DNA of 15,540 nucleotides, taken from positions 1-15,540 of the forward strand of contig JABFVJ010000259.1 in the NCBI GenBank assembly GCA_013362835.1, given 5' to 3'. The first letter of the stretch is position 1. Every line of letters starts with the position of its first letter. The notes under the pieces were generated by a model, which saw only the letters and a program-made list of their open reading frames with translations, made no database searches and had not been told where the DNA came from. Positions 6,406-14,307 of this stretch are shown piece by piece. A program made the translations under genes and the position numbers. The stretch is from Nonomuraea sp. (GTDB lineage: Bacteria; Actinomycetota; Actinomycetes; Streptosporangiales; Streptosporangiaceae).

Positions 6406-6422
6406 CATCCACACTGTGGATG
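6406..6422. promoter_or_regulatory. Perfect 17-bp palindrome CATCCACACTGTGGATG, probable operator of the catabolic operon
   Basis: Two 8-bp arms, CATCCACA and TGTGGATG, are perfect inverted repeats around a single C. The site is 80-96 bp upstream of the first catabolic gene and would overlap the -35 region of the tentative minus-strand promoter. That placement fits a dimeric repressor such as a GntR-, IclR- or MarR-type protein. No gene for such a regulator is adjacent, apart from the partial LAL regulator and the tetR gene, which has its own divergent target. The palindrome is seen directly; its function is inferred. Confidence 0.5.
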
Positions 6423-6432
6423 CCGACGCGAA

Positions 6433-6459
6433 AGCCCCGTCCCGGGGCAGGACGGGGCT
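6433..6459 (-). terminator. Rho-independent-like terminator of the DHA2 transporter gene
   Basis: The 10-bp perfect stem AGCCCCGTCC (6433-6442) / GGACGGGGCT (6450-6459) encloses a 7-nt loop. On the minus strand the stem is followed by TTTCG, a short T run. It begins 24 bp after the transporter stop codon and separates that transcript from the catabolic operon promoter. Confidence 0.75.
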
Positions 6460-6479
6460 CTTGGTGGGCTCTTGGTGGG
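6458..6479. repeat. Two exact tandem copies of an 11-bp unit beside the terminator
   Basis: CTCTTGGTGGG occurs at 6458-6468 and immediately again at 6469-6479, between the transporter stop and its terminator stem. It is probably a slippage duplication of no function. Confidence 0.6.
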
Positions 6480-6483
6480 CCCT

Positions 6484-8070
6484 TCAGGACGCGACGGGCG
6501 CTTTGTCGTCGCTCGTCGGGGCGGGCTCGGCCAGGTCCACGCTGTCGCGGAGCTTGGCCGGCTTGAGGAACAGGGTGGCGATCACGCCGATCACGGCGAT
6601 GCCCGCCGAGATGAGGAAGATGTGGCCGGTCGCGTCGCCGTACGCGGCCCGGACGATGCTCTTGAACGGCTCGGGCAGCGCCGCGATGTTCAGCGTGCCG
6701 CTGCCGCTCGCCGCCGCCTTCTCCGGGTCGATGCCCATCTTGGCCAGCCCTTCGGCGATGCCGGTCGCGACCTGGTTGGCCAGCACCGCGCCGAGCACCG
6801 ACACGCCCACGGTGCCGCCGAGCGAGCGGAAGAACGTGACGGCCCCGCTCGCCGCGCCGAGCTCCCGAAGCGGCACGGTGTTCTGGATCGCGAGGACGAG
6901 GTTCTGCATCGACATGCCGACACCGGCCCCGACCAGCACCATCGCCGCGGCGATGAGCACGAGCGAGGTCTCGTGGTCCATCGTGGACAGCACCAGGAAT
7001 CCGGCGGTCAGCACGATCGACCCGGTCACGATGTACGGCTTGACGTTCCCGCTCTTCGACACCATCCGGCCGGAGATCGCCGAGGAGAGCAGCACGCCGA
7101 GCATCATCGGGATCGTCAGCAGGCCCGCCTCGGTCGGGCTGTAGCCGCGCCCGATCTGGAAGTACTGGCCGAGGAAGACCGAGCCGCCGAACATCGCCAT
7201 GCCGACCGCGAGGCTGGCCAGGATCGCCAGCGCCGGGGTGCGGCGGCGGATGACGTGCAGCGGCACGACCGGCTCCTTCACCGCCGTCTCCACCCAGGTC
7301 GCGACCGCGAGGACCGCGACGCCGCCGAGCACCATCACCGCCGTCTGCCAGGACAGCCAGTCGAAGGAGTTGCCCACGAAGGTGACCCAGATGAGCAGCA
7401 CGCTGACGCCGAGGGCGATCAGGGTGGCGCCGACGTAGTCGACCTTGACGCCCTCACGGCGTACGTGGGTCACCCGCAGGGTCTTCTGCAGCAGGAAGAA
7501 CGCGGCGATCGTGAACGGCACCGCGACGAAGAAGCACCAGCGCCAGCCGAGCCAGGAGGTGTCGGCGATCAGGCCGCCGAGCAGCGGTCCTGCCACGGTC
7601 GCGACGGCCATGACGCCGCCGAGGTAGCCGTTGTACTTGCCCCGGTCCTTCGGGCTGATCATCGCCGCGATGATCACCTGGACCAGCACCTGCAACGCGC
7701 CCATGCCGAGGCCCTGGAGGGCGCGGAAGGCGATGAGCTGCCCGGTGTCCTGGGCGAAGCCGCACGCCACCGAGCTGACCATGAAGATCGCGATAGAGAT
7801 CTGCAGCAGGAGCTTCTTGCTGAACAGGTCGGCCAGCTTGCCCCAGATCGGGGTGGAGGCCGTGGAGGCGAGCAACGAGGCGGTGATCACCCAGGTGTAC
7901 TGCGACTGGGTGCCGTTCAGCGCGCCGATGATCTGCGGCAGCGCGACGGAGACGATCGTGCCGCTGATCATCGCCACGAACAGGACGAGCAGCAGCCCGC
8001 TCAGGGCTTCCATGATCTGCCGGTGGCTCATCTGCCCCGGCGGCGCGGCCGGTGCGGTGGTTGCGCTCAT
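6484..8070 (-). CDS. DHA2-type (EmrB/QacA-like) MFS drug:H+ antiporter, about 14 TM segments
   Basis: This 528-residue inner-membrane transporter would export small hydrophobic or aromatic compounds using the proton gradient. Family marks include the first helix LLLVLFVAMISGTIVSVALP, motif A as WGKLADLFSKKLLL at 76-89, RALQGLGMGALQ at 116-127, and motif C as VAGPLLGGLIAD at 159-170, followed by WRWCFFVAVP. The length and number of hydrophobic stretches fit 14 helices. The ATG at 8068-8070 follows AGAGGAGAG with a short spacer, so this start was chosen over in-frame extensions that would run into the tetR gene. A tetR-type regulator is divergent, 88 bp away, and is the likely repressor. It has its own terminator, so it is not part of the neighbouring catabolic operon. 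Whether it exports that pathway's substrates or intermediates is open. Confidence 0.93.
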   Translation of the reverse strand: MSATTAPAAPPGQMSHRQIMEALSGLLLVLFVAMISGTIVSVALPQIIGALNGTQSQYTWVITASLLASTASTPIWGKLADLFSKKLLLQISIAIFMVSSVACGFAQDTGQLIAFRALQGLGMGALQVLVQVIIAAMISPKDRGKYNGYLGGVMAVATVAGPLLGGLIADTSWLGWRWCFFVAVPFTIAAFFLLQKTLRVTHVRREGVKVDYVGATLIALGVSVLLIWVTFVGNSFDWLSWQTAVMVLGGVAVLAVATWVETAVKEPVVPLHVIRRRTPALAILASLAVGMAMFGGSVFLGQYFQIGRGYSPTEAGLLTIPMMLGVLLSSAISGRMVSKSGNVKPYIVTGSIVLTAGFLVLSTMDHETSLVLIAAAMVLVGAGVGMSMQNLVLAIQNTVPLRELGAASGAVTFFRSLGGTVGVSVLGAVLANQVATGIAEGLAKMGIDPEKAAASGSGTLNIAALPEPFKSIVRAAYGDATGHIFLISAGIAVIGVIATLFLKPAKLRDSVDLAEPAPTSDDKAPVAS

Positions 8071-8084
8071 GCGCGTCTCTCCTC

Positions 8085-8116
8085 TTACGGTAAACATTTG
8101 CCCAATGGGAAAGTTT
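8085..8116. promoter_or_regulatory. Dyad-rich operator candidate between the divergent transporter and tetR genes
   Basis: Within the 88-bp divergent gap, TTACGGTAA (8085-8093) is a perfect 9-bp palindrome. It abuts an imperfect AT-rich dyad, AAACATTTGCCC (8092-8103) / GGGAAAGTTT (8107-8116), whose arms pair with two single-base bulges. The block sits immediately upstream of the transporter's ribosome binding site. Binding by the TetR protein would block transporter transcription and perhaps its own. No clear -35/-10 boxes could be fixed on either strand. Confidence 0.4.
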
Positions 8117-8158
8117 GCACACTGAGCATATATTCCCGGACGGTAGGCTGAGCGCACC

Positions 8159-8737
8159 ATGGACAGCACGGGCGGGCTGCGCGAGCGCAAGAAGGCCGAG
8201 ACGCGGCAGGCCGTGCACGAGGCGGCCATGCGGCTGGTGGCCGAGCACGGCCTCGACGCCGTCACGGTCGAGAACATCGCCGACGCGGCCAACATCTCGC
8301 GCCGCACGTTCTCCAACTACTTCACCGGCAAGGAGGACGCCGTCCTCTACGGCGAGGAGCAGCGCATCCGCGACCTCGTCGGCAAGGTCCGCGCCCAGCC
8401 CGCGGACCGCACCGCCTGGCAGGCCCTGCGCGGCGCGATCGAGGACGTGTTCGACGAGGTGGGGGAGCCGGCGCGGGAGTGGGCCGAGCGCACCCGGCTG
8501 GCCAAGCGGCATCCGGCGCTGCTCGCCCGGCAGCTCGCCAACCACGCGGCGCTGGAGCGCGACCTGGCGCAGGCGATCTCGGAGCGGGAGAGCCCGGTGC
8601 CTCCCCGGGTCATGGCGGCCGGGTTCCTGACGGCGCTCCGGCTCGGGTCGCACCTGTGGGTGGAGGAACGCCAGGAACGCTCGCTGCGCGAGGTCATGAA
8701 CGAGATGCTCGGCGAGATGGCCCGGCCGTTCGCCTGA
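8159..8737 (+). CDS. TetR/AcrR family transcriptional repressor
   Basis: This 192-residue protein is the only plus-strand gene here. The N-terminal DNA-binding domain (about 8-66) carries the TetR helix-turn-helix TVENIADAANISRRTFSNYF (36-55), followed by GKEDAVLYGE. The C-terminal half is a helical ligand-binding and dimerisation region with no recognisable ligand signature. The ATG at 8159 gives the usual short arm (RERKKAETRQAVHEAA) ahead of helix 1; its Shine-Dalgarno is weak. It is divergent from a DHA2 exporter, an arrangement that usually means it represses the exporter and is released by the exported compound. It converges on the cellulase gene, with a hairpin between them. The inducer is unknown. 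Confidence 0.93.
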   Translation: MDSTGGLRERKKAETRQAVHEAAMRLVAEHGLDAVTVENIADAANISRRTFSNYFTGKEDAVLYGEEQRIRDLVGKVRAQPADRTAWQALRGAIEDVFDEVGEPAREWAERTRLAKRHPALLARQLANHAALERDLAQAISERESPVPPRVMAAGFLTALRLGSHLWVEERQERSLREVMNEMLGEMARPFA

Positions 8738-8754
8738 AGGCGAGCGGGGCCGTG

Positions 8755-8796
8755 GAGGGCCGTGCAGGGGCATGTGAGGGCCGTGCGAGGGGCTGC
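8755..8796. repeat. Degenerate tandem repeat, two 21-bp units, downstream of tetR
   Basis: Two adjacent units, 8755-8775 and 8776-8796, both begin GAGGGCCGTGC and continue with a similar AGGGGC core. A partial third copy of GGGCCGTG lies at 8747-8754. The repeats are non-coding and G-rich on the plus strand. They lie between tetR and the hairpin. Confidence 0.5.
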
Positions 8797-8802
8797 AGGG
8801 CT

Positions 8803-8848
8803 GAGCGCCCGTCCGCGGTGCTCGGTCAGGAAACGCGGGCGGGCGCTC
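8803..8848. terminator. Strong hairpin between convergent tetR and cellulase genes, likely bidirectional terminator
   Basis: GAGCGCCCGTCCGCG (8803-8817) pairs with CGCGGGCGGGCGCTC (8834-8848): 15 bp with one G-T mismatch, extendable by two more pairs, and a 16-nt loop. There is no T run, which is common for actinobacterial hairpin terminators. Its place between two convergent stops (8737 and 8865) supports termination in both directions. Confidence 0.65.
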
Positions 8849-8864
8849 GGTCGGAGGGGGCAGG

Positions 8865-10496
<1,632 letters not shown>

Positions 10497-10540
10497 TCAA
10501 TGCGAGGGCGGCCCTCATCCCCTCTGAGCTGCGGTTACGT

Positions 10541-10553
10541 GTGAAACTTTCAC
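10541..10553. promoter_or_regulatory. LacI-family-type operator candidate GTGAAACTTTCAC
   Basis: This is a perfect 13-bp palindrome, GTGAAA-C-TTTCAC. It overlaps the stop codon of the GH2 gene and lies about 105 bp upstream of the cellulase start. From recalled knowledge, LacI-family repressors of xylan and other glycan genes in streptomycetes (BxlR/XlnR type) bind very similar GAAA-N-TTTC palindromes. It is probably the substrate-responsive control site of the cellulase. The regulator is not in the window. Confidence 0.5.
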
Positions 10554-12571
10554 GCCTTCCGATCGTCGCCGATGACCGGGGCCGTGTGGGTGTCCACGTC
10601 CACGGCGGAGCGGGCCACGACCTCGCCGTCGCTGATCAGGGCGAGGTGCAGGCGGCCACTCGTCCAGCCCTCCGGCAGCGTGGCGCGTACCTCCACGGGG
10701 GAGCCGAGCACGAACGGCTTGGCCTCGGCCCGCGGGCCCGCCGTGCCGGGGTCCTCGGGGGCGGGGCCGAAGACGGGGGTCCACGCGGTGTGCAGCAGGC
10801 CGCCGACGGGCTCGGCGCCGTGGTGCGAGACCCGTACGGGGACCGCGACCTCGCGCGCCGGGGTGAGCAGGTCGCGCCCGGGTGCCACGGGGACGACGTC
10901 GAGCACCAGCGTGGTCGTGGCGTTCACGTGGGCCGGGTTCACGCCGGCCAGGTCCTTGGCGCGGCGCTCGAAGTCCAGCAGGCCGGCCGACTCGTGCTCG
11001 ACGTCGTACAGCTCGGTGTAGACGTAACCGGCCAGGCGGTCGTGGCGGCGCAGCTCCTGGGTCTGCCAGCGCAGGTGCCAGGCGCGTTCGACGCCGGTGA
11101 AGCCGCCGCCGTACTCGCTGTTGAGGTTGGGCAGGCCGCGCAGCGGCTGCGACGGGCTCCCGGCGAGCTTCTTGCGCACCACGAAGTCGGGGCCGAGCTT
11201 GACGGGGAAGTCGTCCTGCGTGCCGTCGAGCAGCGCGGCGACGGTCTTCCCCCAGGAGGCGGCGGACTCGTCGTAGTAGTGCCAGTCGAGCAGGTCGGTC
11301 TTCACGTGGGCCCAGCCGGAGTCGTCCACGGCGGGCCGGGTCGGGTCGAGGGCCTTGAGCAGGTCGTACGCCCTGGCCACCGCCTCCTGCTTGGCCGGGT
11401 CGCCCGGGATGTCCCAGTCCAGCCCCCACTCCTCGTTGTACAGGCCCCAGATCACGACGGCGGGGGAGTTGCCGTCGCGCTCGGCCATGGGGGCGATCTG
11501 CTCCTCGAAGGCGGCCACGGACTCGGCCGAGAAGCGCCCGGTGGCGGCCGGCTCGGCCCACACCAGCATCCCCATCGTGTCGGCGTGGTGGACGAAGCGC
11601 GGGTCCTCCAGCTTGAGGTGCTTGCGCACCAGGTTGTAGCCCAGCTCGGCGGCGAGCTCGATGTCGCGGCGCAGCGCCTCGTCCGACGGCGCGGTGATCC
11701 CGGTGCGCGGCCAGTAGCCCTGGTCGAGCACGCCCCGGACGAACAGGCGGCGGCCGTTCAGACACAGGTCCTCGCCGACCGCCTCGACGCGCCGCAGCCC
11801 GGTGTACGCGGCCACGCGGTCGACGCCGTCGTCGGAGACCAGCTCGGCGTCCACGTGATACAGGTACGGGTCCTCCGGCGACCACAGGCGCGGGTGGGCG
11901 ATCGGGAGCCTGGCGGTGACCGTCGCGTCGGTGACCTGCGCCTCCATGGTCTCGCCGGTCTCGCGTACGGTCAGCCGCAGGGTGCCCGTACCGGACACGC
12001 GGGCCTCGACCTCGACGGCGTCCAGCTCGTACGAGGGGCGCAGCTTCAGCGCGGTCAGGTGGGTCGCCGGCCGGGACTCCAGCCAGACGCTCTGCCAGAT
12101 TCCGGACGACGGGGTGAAGCACACGCCGTCGAAGTCGTCGCGCGGGATGCTGCGCTGCTTGCCGTGCGCGATCTCCCGCTTGTCCAGCGGCGCGGACACC
12201 CGGACCACGACCTCCTGCGCGCCCTCGCGCAGCACGTCGGTCACGTCGGCCTCGAACGGCGTGTAACCGCCCGTGTGCCGCGCCACCTCGACGTCGTTCA
12301 CCCACACCGTGGCCTCGTGGTGCACGGCTCCGAAGTGCAGCACGACCCGCCCGGCCCACTCCGGCGGGACGGTGAACCGGCGGCGGTACCAGGCGAGCGG
12401 CAACCAGTGGGCCTCGATCCCGGACGCGGCGGTCTCCCAGGCGAACGGCACGGTGATGGTCCGGTTCCAGTCCGGCTCGGTGTCGGCCCGGAAGTCCCAG
12501 TCGCCGTTCAGGCTCGACCAGGTGTGCGACCGGTCGAAGTGGGGCCGGGGATATTCCGCACGCGGCGTCAT
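10550..12571 (-). CDS. GH2 family glycosidase (beta-glucuronidase/beta-galactosidase-like), cytosolic
   Basis: This 673-residue protein has no signal peptide. It has the GH2 layout: a jelly-roll sugar-binding domain (about 10-175, including WYRRRFTVP and HFGAVHHEATVWVND), an Ig-like domain (about 175-265) and a TIM barrel (about 270-560). The acid/base glutamate is in GLYNEEWG (NE, residues 379-380 from this start). The nucleophile is in NLNSEYGGG (residue 486). A further roughly 110-residue beta-rich tail follows. It would hydrolyse the non-reducing end sugar of an imported oligosaccharide or glycoside. Specificity could be glucuronide, galactoside or mannoside; the NEEWG and SEYGGG motifs do not decide it. 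The start at 12571 has AAGGA seven bases upstream; an ATG six codons earlier has no such site. It follows the permease genes by 30 bp, so it is very likely in the transporter operon. Confidence 0.92.
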   Translation of the reverse strand: MTPRAEYPRPHFDRSHTWSSLNGDWDFRADTEPDWNRTITVPFAWETAASGIEAHWLPLAWYRRRFTVPPEWAGRVVLHFGAVHHEATVWVNDVEVARHTGGYTPFEADVTDVLREGAQEVVVRVSAPLDKREIAHGKQRSIPRDDFDGVCFTPSSGIWQSVWLESRPATHLTALKLRPSYELDAVEVEARVSGTGTLRLTVRETGETMEAQVTDATVTARLPIAHPRLWSPEDPYLYHVDAELVSDDGVDRVAAYTGLRRVEAVGEDLCLNGRRLFVRGVLDQGYWPRTGITAPSDEALRRDIELAAELGYNLVRKHLKLEDPRFVHHADTMGMLVWAEPAATGRFSAESVAAFEEQIAPMAERDGNSPAVVIWGLYNEEWGLDWDIPGDPAKQEAVARAYDLLKALDPTRPAVDDSGWAHVKTDLLDWHYYDESAASWGKTVAALLDGTQDDFPVKLGPDFVVRKKLAGSPSQPLRGLPNLNSEYGGGFTGVERAWHLRWQTQELRRHDRLAGYVYTELYDVEHESAGLLDFERRAKDLAGVNPAHVNATTTLVLDVVPVAPGRDLLTPAREVAVPVRVSHHGAEPVGGLLHTAWTPVFGPAPEDPGTAGPRAEAKPFVLGSPVEVRATLPEGWTSGRLHLALISDGEVVARSAVDVDTHTAPVIGDDRKA

Positions 12572-12601
12572 GGTGTTCCTTTCAGACATGAGGGGCGCAG
12601 G

Positions 12602-13444
12602 TCAGCCTTTGACGCTGCCGGCGAGGATGCCGTTGATGAAGTGGCGCTGCAGCAGGACGAAGATCACCAGCAGCGGCAGCAGGGCGATGCTGCCGGCCGC
12701 CAGCAGCTCGCCCCAGACGGTGGCGAAGTCGGCGCCCACCCTGTTCCCCGTGACGTTCTGGGCCAGCGTGGACAGCACGACCTGGAGCGTCTGGTGCGCG
12801 GTGTCGTTGACGGCGACGACCGGCCAGACGAAGTCGTTGTAGACGTTCATGGTGGTCAGCACGGCCAGCGCGGCGAGGCCGGGGCGGATCACCGGGAGCA
12901 CGACCTTGGCGAAGATGCCGAACTCGCCCGCGCCGTCGACCCGCCCGGCGTCGATCAGCTCGTCGGGGATGGCGGCGATCGTCTGCCGCATCCAGAAGAT
13001 GCTGAACGCGTCGACGCTCCCCGGCAGGATCAGCGCCTGGTACGTGTTCACCCAGCCCAGCGTGCTCATCTCCAGCAGCAGCGGGATGACGAGGACCAGC
13101 GTCGGCAGCATCAGGGTCAGCATGACCACGCCGAACAGCGCGTTCCTGCCGGGGAAGTCGTACTTGGCGAACGCGTAGCCGGCGAGCGGGCAGAAGAACA
13201 TGGTCATCGCGCCCTTGACCACCAGCACCAGCGCGGTGTTGGCGAAGCCGGTGCCGATCGGCACGTCGGCGAACATGGCGCGGTAGTTGTCCAGCGTCAG
13301 CTCGCCCACCGACAGCGGGTTCGTGATGATCTCGGCGGCGGGCTTGAGCGAGGAGCTGACCGCCCACCAGATCGGGTACAGGAACGCGAGGGCGAGCAGC
13401 GTGAGCACTACGTACTGCGCGATGCCCGGTCTGGTCTGGTTCAT
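12602..13444 (-). CDS. CUT1 sugar ABC transporter permease, MalG type
   Basis: This 280-residue inner-membrane protein has six predicted helices (for example YVVLTLLALAFLYPIWWAVS at 11-30 and an LLPLLVIFVLL helix near the end). The cytoplasmic EAA loop, DELIDAGRVDGAGEFGIFAK at 161-180, contacts the ATPase. N-terminal SSLKPAAEI and C-terminal LQRHFINGILAGSVKG endings are the hallmark of MalG-type carbohydrate permeases. Its start overlaps the partner permease stop by 4 bp (ATGA). It works as a heterodimer with that partner and needs an ATPase. No ATPase gene lies in the window, so a shared MsiK-like ATPase encoded elsewhere is likely, as in streptomycetes. Confidence 0.95.
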   Translation of the reverse strand: MNQTRPGIAQYVVLTLLALAFLYPIWWAVSSSLKPAAEIITNPLSVGELTLDNYRAMFADVPIGTGFANTALVLVVKGAMTMFFCPLAGYAFAKYDFPGRNALFGVVMLTLMLPTLVLVIPLLLEMSTLGWVNTYQALILPGSVDAFSIFWMRQTIAAIPDELIDAGRVDGAGEFGIFAKVVLPVIRPGLAALAVLTTMNVYNDFVWPVVAVNDTAHQTLQVVLSTLAQNVTGNRVGADFATVWGELLAAGSIALLPLLVIFVLLQRHFINGILAGSVKG

Positions 13445-14307
13445 GACACCTCGTCTTTCGGCCGGAGCATCCTGGTCGCGGCCAGGGACAGCCCGAAGAC
13501 CAGCAGGACGAGCAGGAACGAGTTCGCCGAGCCGGTGCCGAGGTCCGACGCGGTGATGTGCTCGTACAGGTACAGGCCGGCCGTGGTCGTGGAGCCGTAC
13601 GGGCCGCCCTCGGTGACCACGTACGGCTCGGCGAACATCTGGAACACGGCCAGGGTCTGCACGACCACCAGGAAGGCCATGCTCCTGCGCACCAGCGGGA
13701 CGGTGATCGACCAGAACTGGCGCAGCCGGGACGCGCCGTCGAGGGCGGCGGCCTCGTACACGCCGCCGGGCACGGCCTGGAGCCCGGCGAGCAGGATGAT
13801 GATCGCGAACCCGGTGGTCTTCCACAGGAACAGCAGCGCGAGCGTCGGCTTGGACCACGTGGTCGAGGTCAGCCAGGCCACGTCCGGCAGCCCGACCAGG
13901 TTGAGCACGTAGTTGACCAGCCCGTAGTCCTGGTCGAACACCACGATCCACACCTGCGCCATGGCGACGAGCGGCGTCACGAACGGCGCGATGAACGCCA
14001 CCCTGAACAGCCCGCGCAGCCGCAGCTTGGCGTTGGCCAGCAGCACCGCCCCGGCCAGTCCCGCGACGATCTGGACCGGCACGATGAGCAGCCACATGAT
14101 CGCGCTGTTGCCGAGCGAGGCCCAGAAGTCGGGGCTGGTCAGCAGGTAGACGTAGTTGCCGAGGCCGACCCAGTGCGCCTCGCCCGCGCCGCGCCAGCGG
14201 GTGAAGCTGAGCTGCAGCGCGAACAGCAGCGGGTAGATCCCGAACGCGGCGAAGACGACGAAGAACGGGGCGACGAACAGGTAAGGCGTCAGCCGGACAC
14301 GTCTCAT
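13441..14307 (-). CDS. CUT1 sugar ABC transporter permease, MalF type
   Basis: This 288-residue membrane protein begins MRRVRLTPYLFVAPFFVVFA, the usual short N-terminus and first helix of actinobacterial MalF/UgpA-type permeases. About six helices follow. The EAA motif is EAAALDGASRLRQFWSITVP at 185-204. The late segment YVVTEGGPYGSTTTAGLYLY is characteristic of this permease group. Its start is coupled to the solute-binding protein stop through TGATG, and its stop overlaps the MalG-type start by 4 bp. It forms the translocation pore with the downstream permease. The substrate is an oligosaccharide or glycoside by family. Confidence 0.95.
   Translation of the reverse strand: MRRVRLTPYLFVAPFFVVFAAFGIYPLLFALQLSFTRWRGAGEAHWVGLGNYVYLLTSPDFWASLGNSAIMWLLIVPVQIVAGLAGAVLLANAKLRLRGLFRVAFIAPFVTPLVAMAQVWIVVFDQDYGLVNYVLNLVGLPDVAWLTSTTWSKPTLALLFLWKTTGFAIIILLAGLQAVPGGVYEAAALDGASRLRQFWSITVPLVRRSMAFLVVVQTLAVFQMFAEPYVVTEGGPYGSTTTAGLYLYEHITASDLGTGSANSFLLVLLVFGLSLAATRMLRPKDEVS

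Noticed and set aside
8109..8116. GAAAGTTT shared between the tetR intergenic region and the LacI-like site at 10541-10553
   Set aside because: Only eight bases match and the flanks differ; a common regulator for the efflux pump and cellulase is not supported.
6376..8151. Plus-strand open frame opposite the DHA2 transporter
   Set aside because: Its low-complexity His/Arg/Asp/Glu-rich product mirrors the transporter coding strand; no credible start site or homology.
12572..12589. Alternative ATG six codons upstream for the GH2 gene
   Set aside because: No Shine-Dalgarno precedes it, while AAGGA precedes the ATG at 12569-12571.
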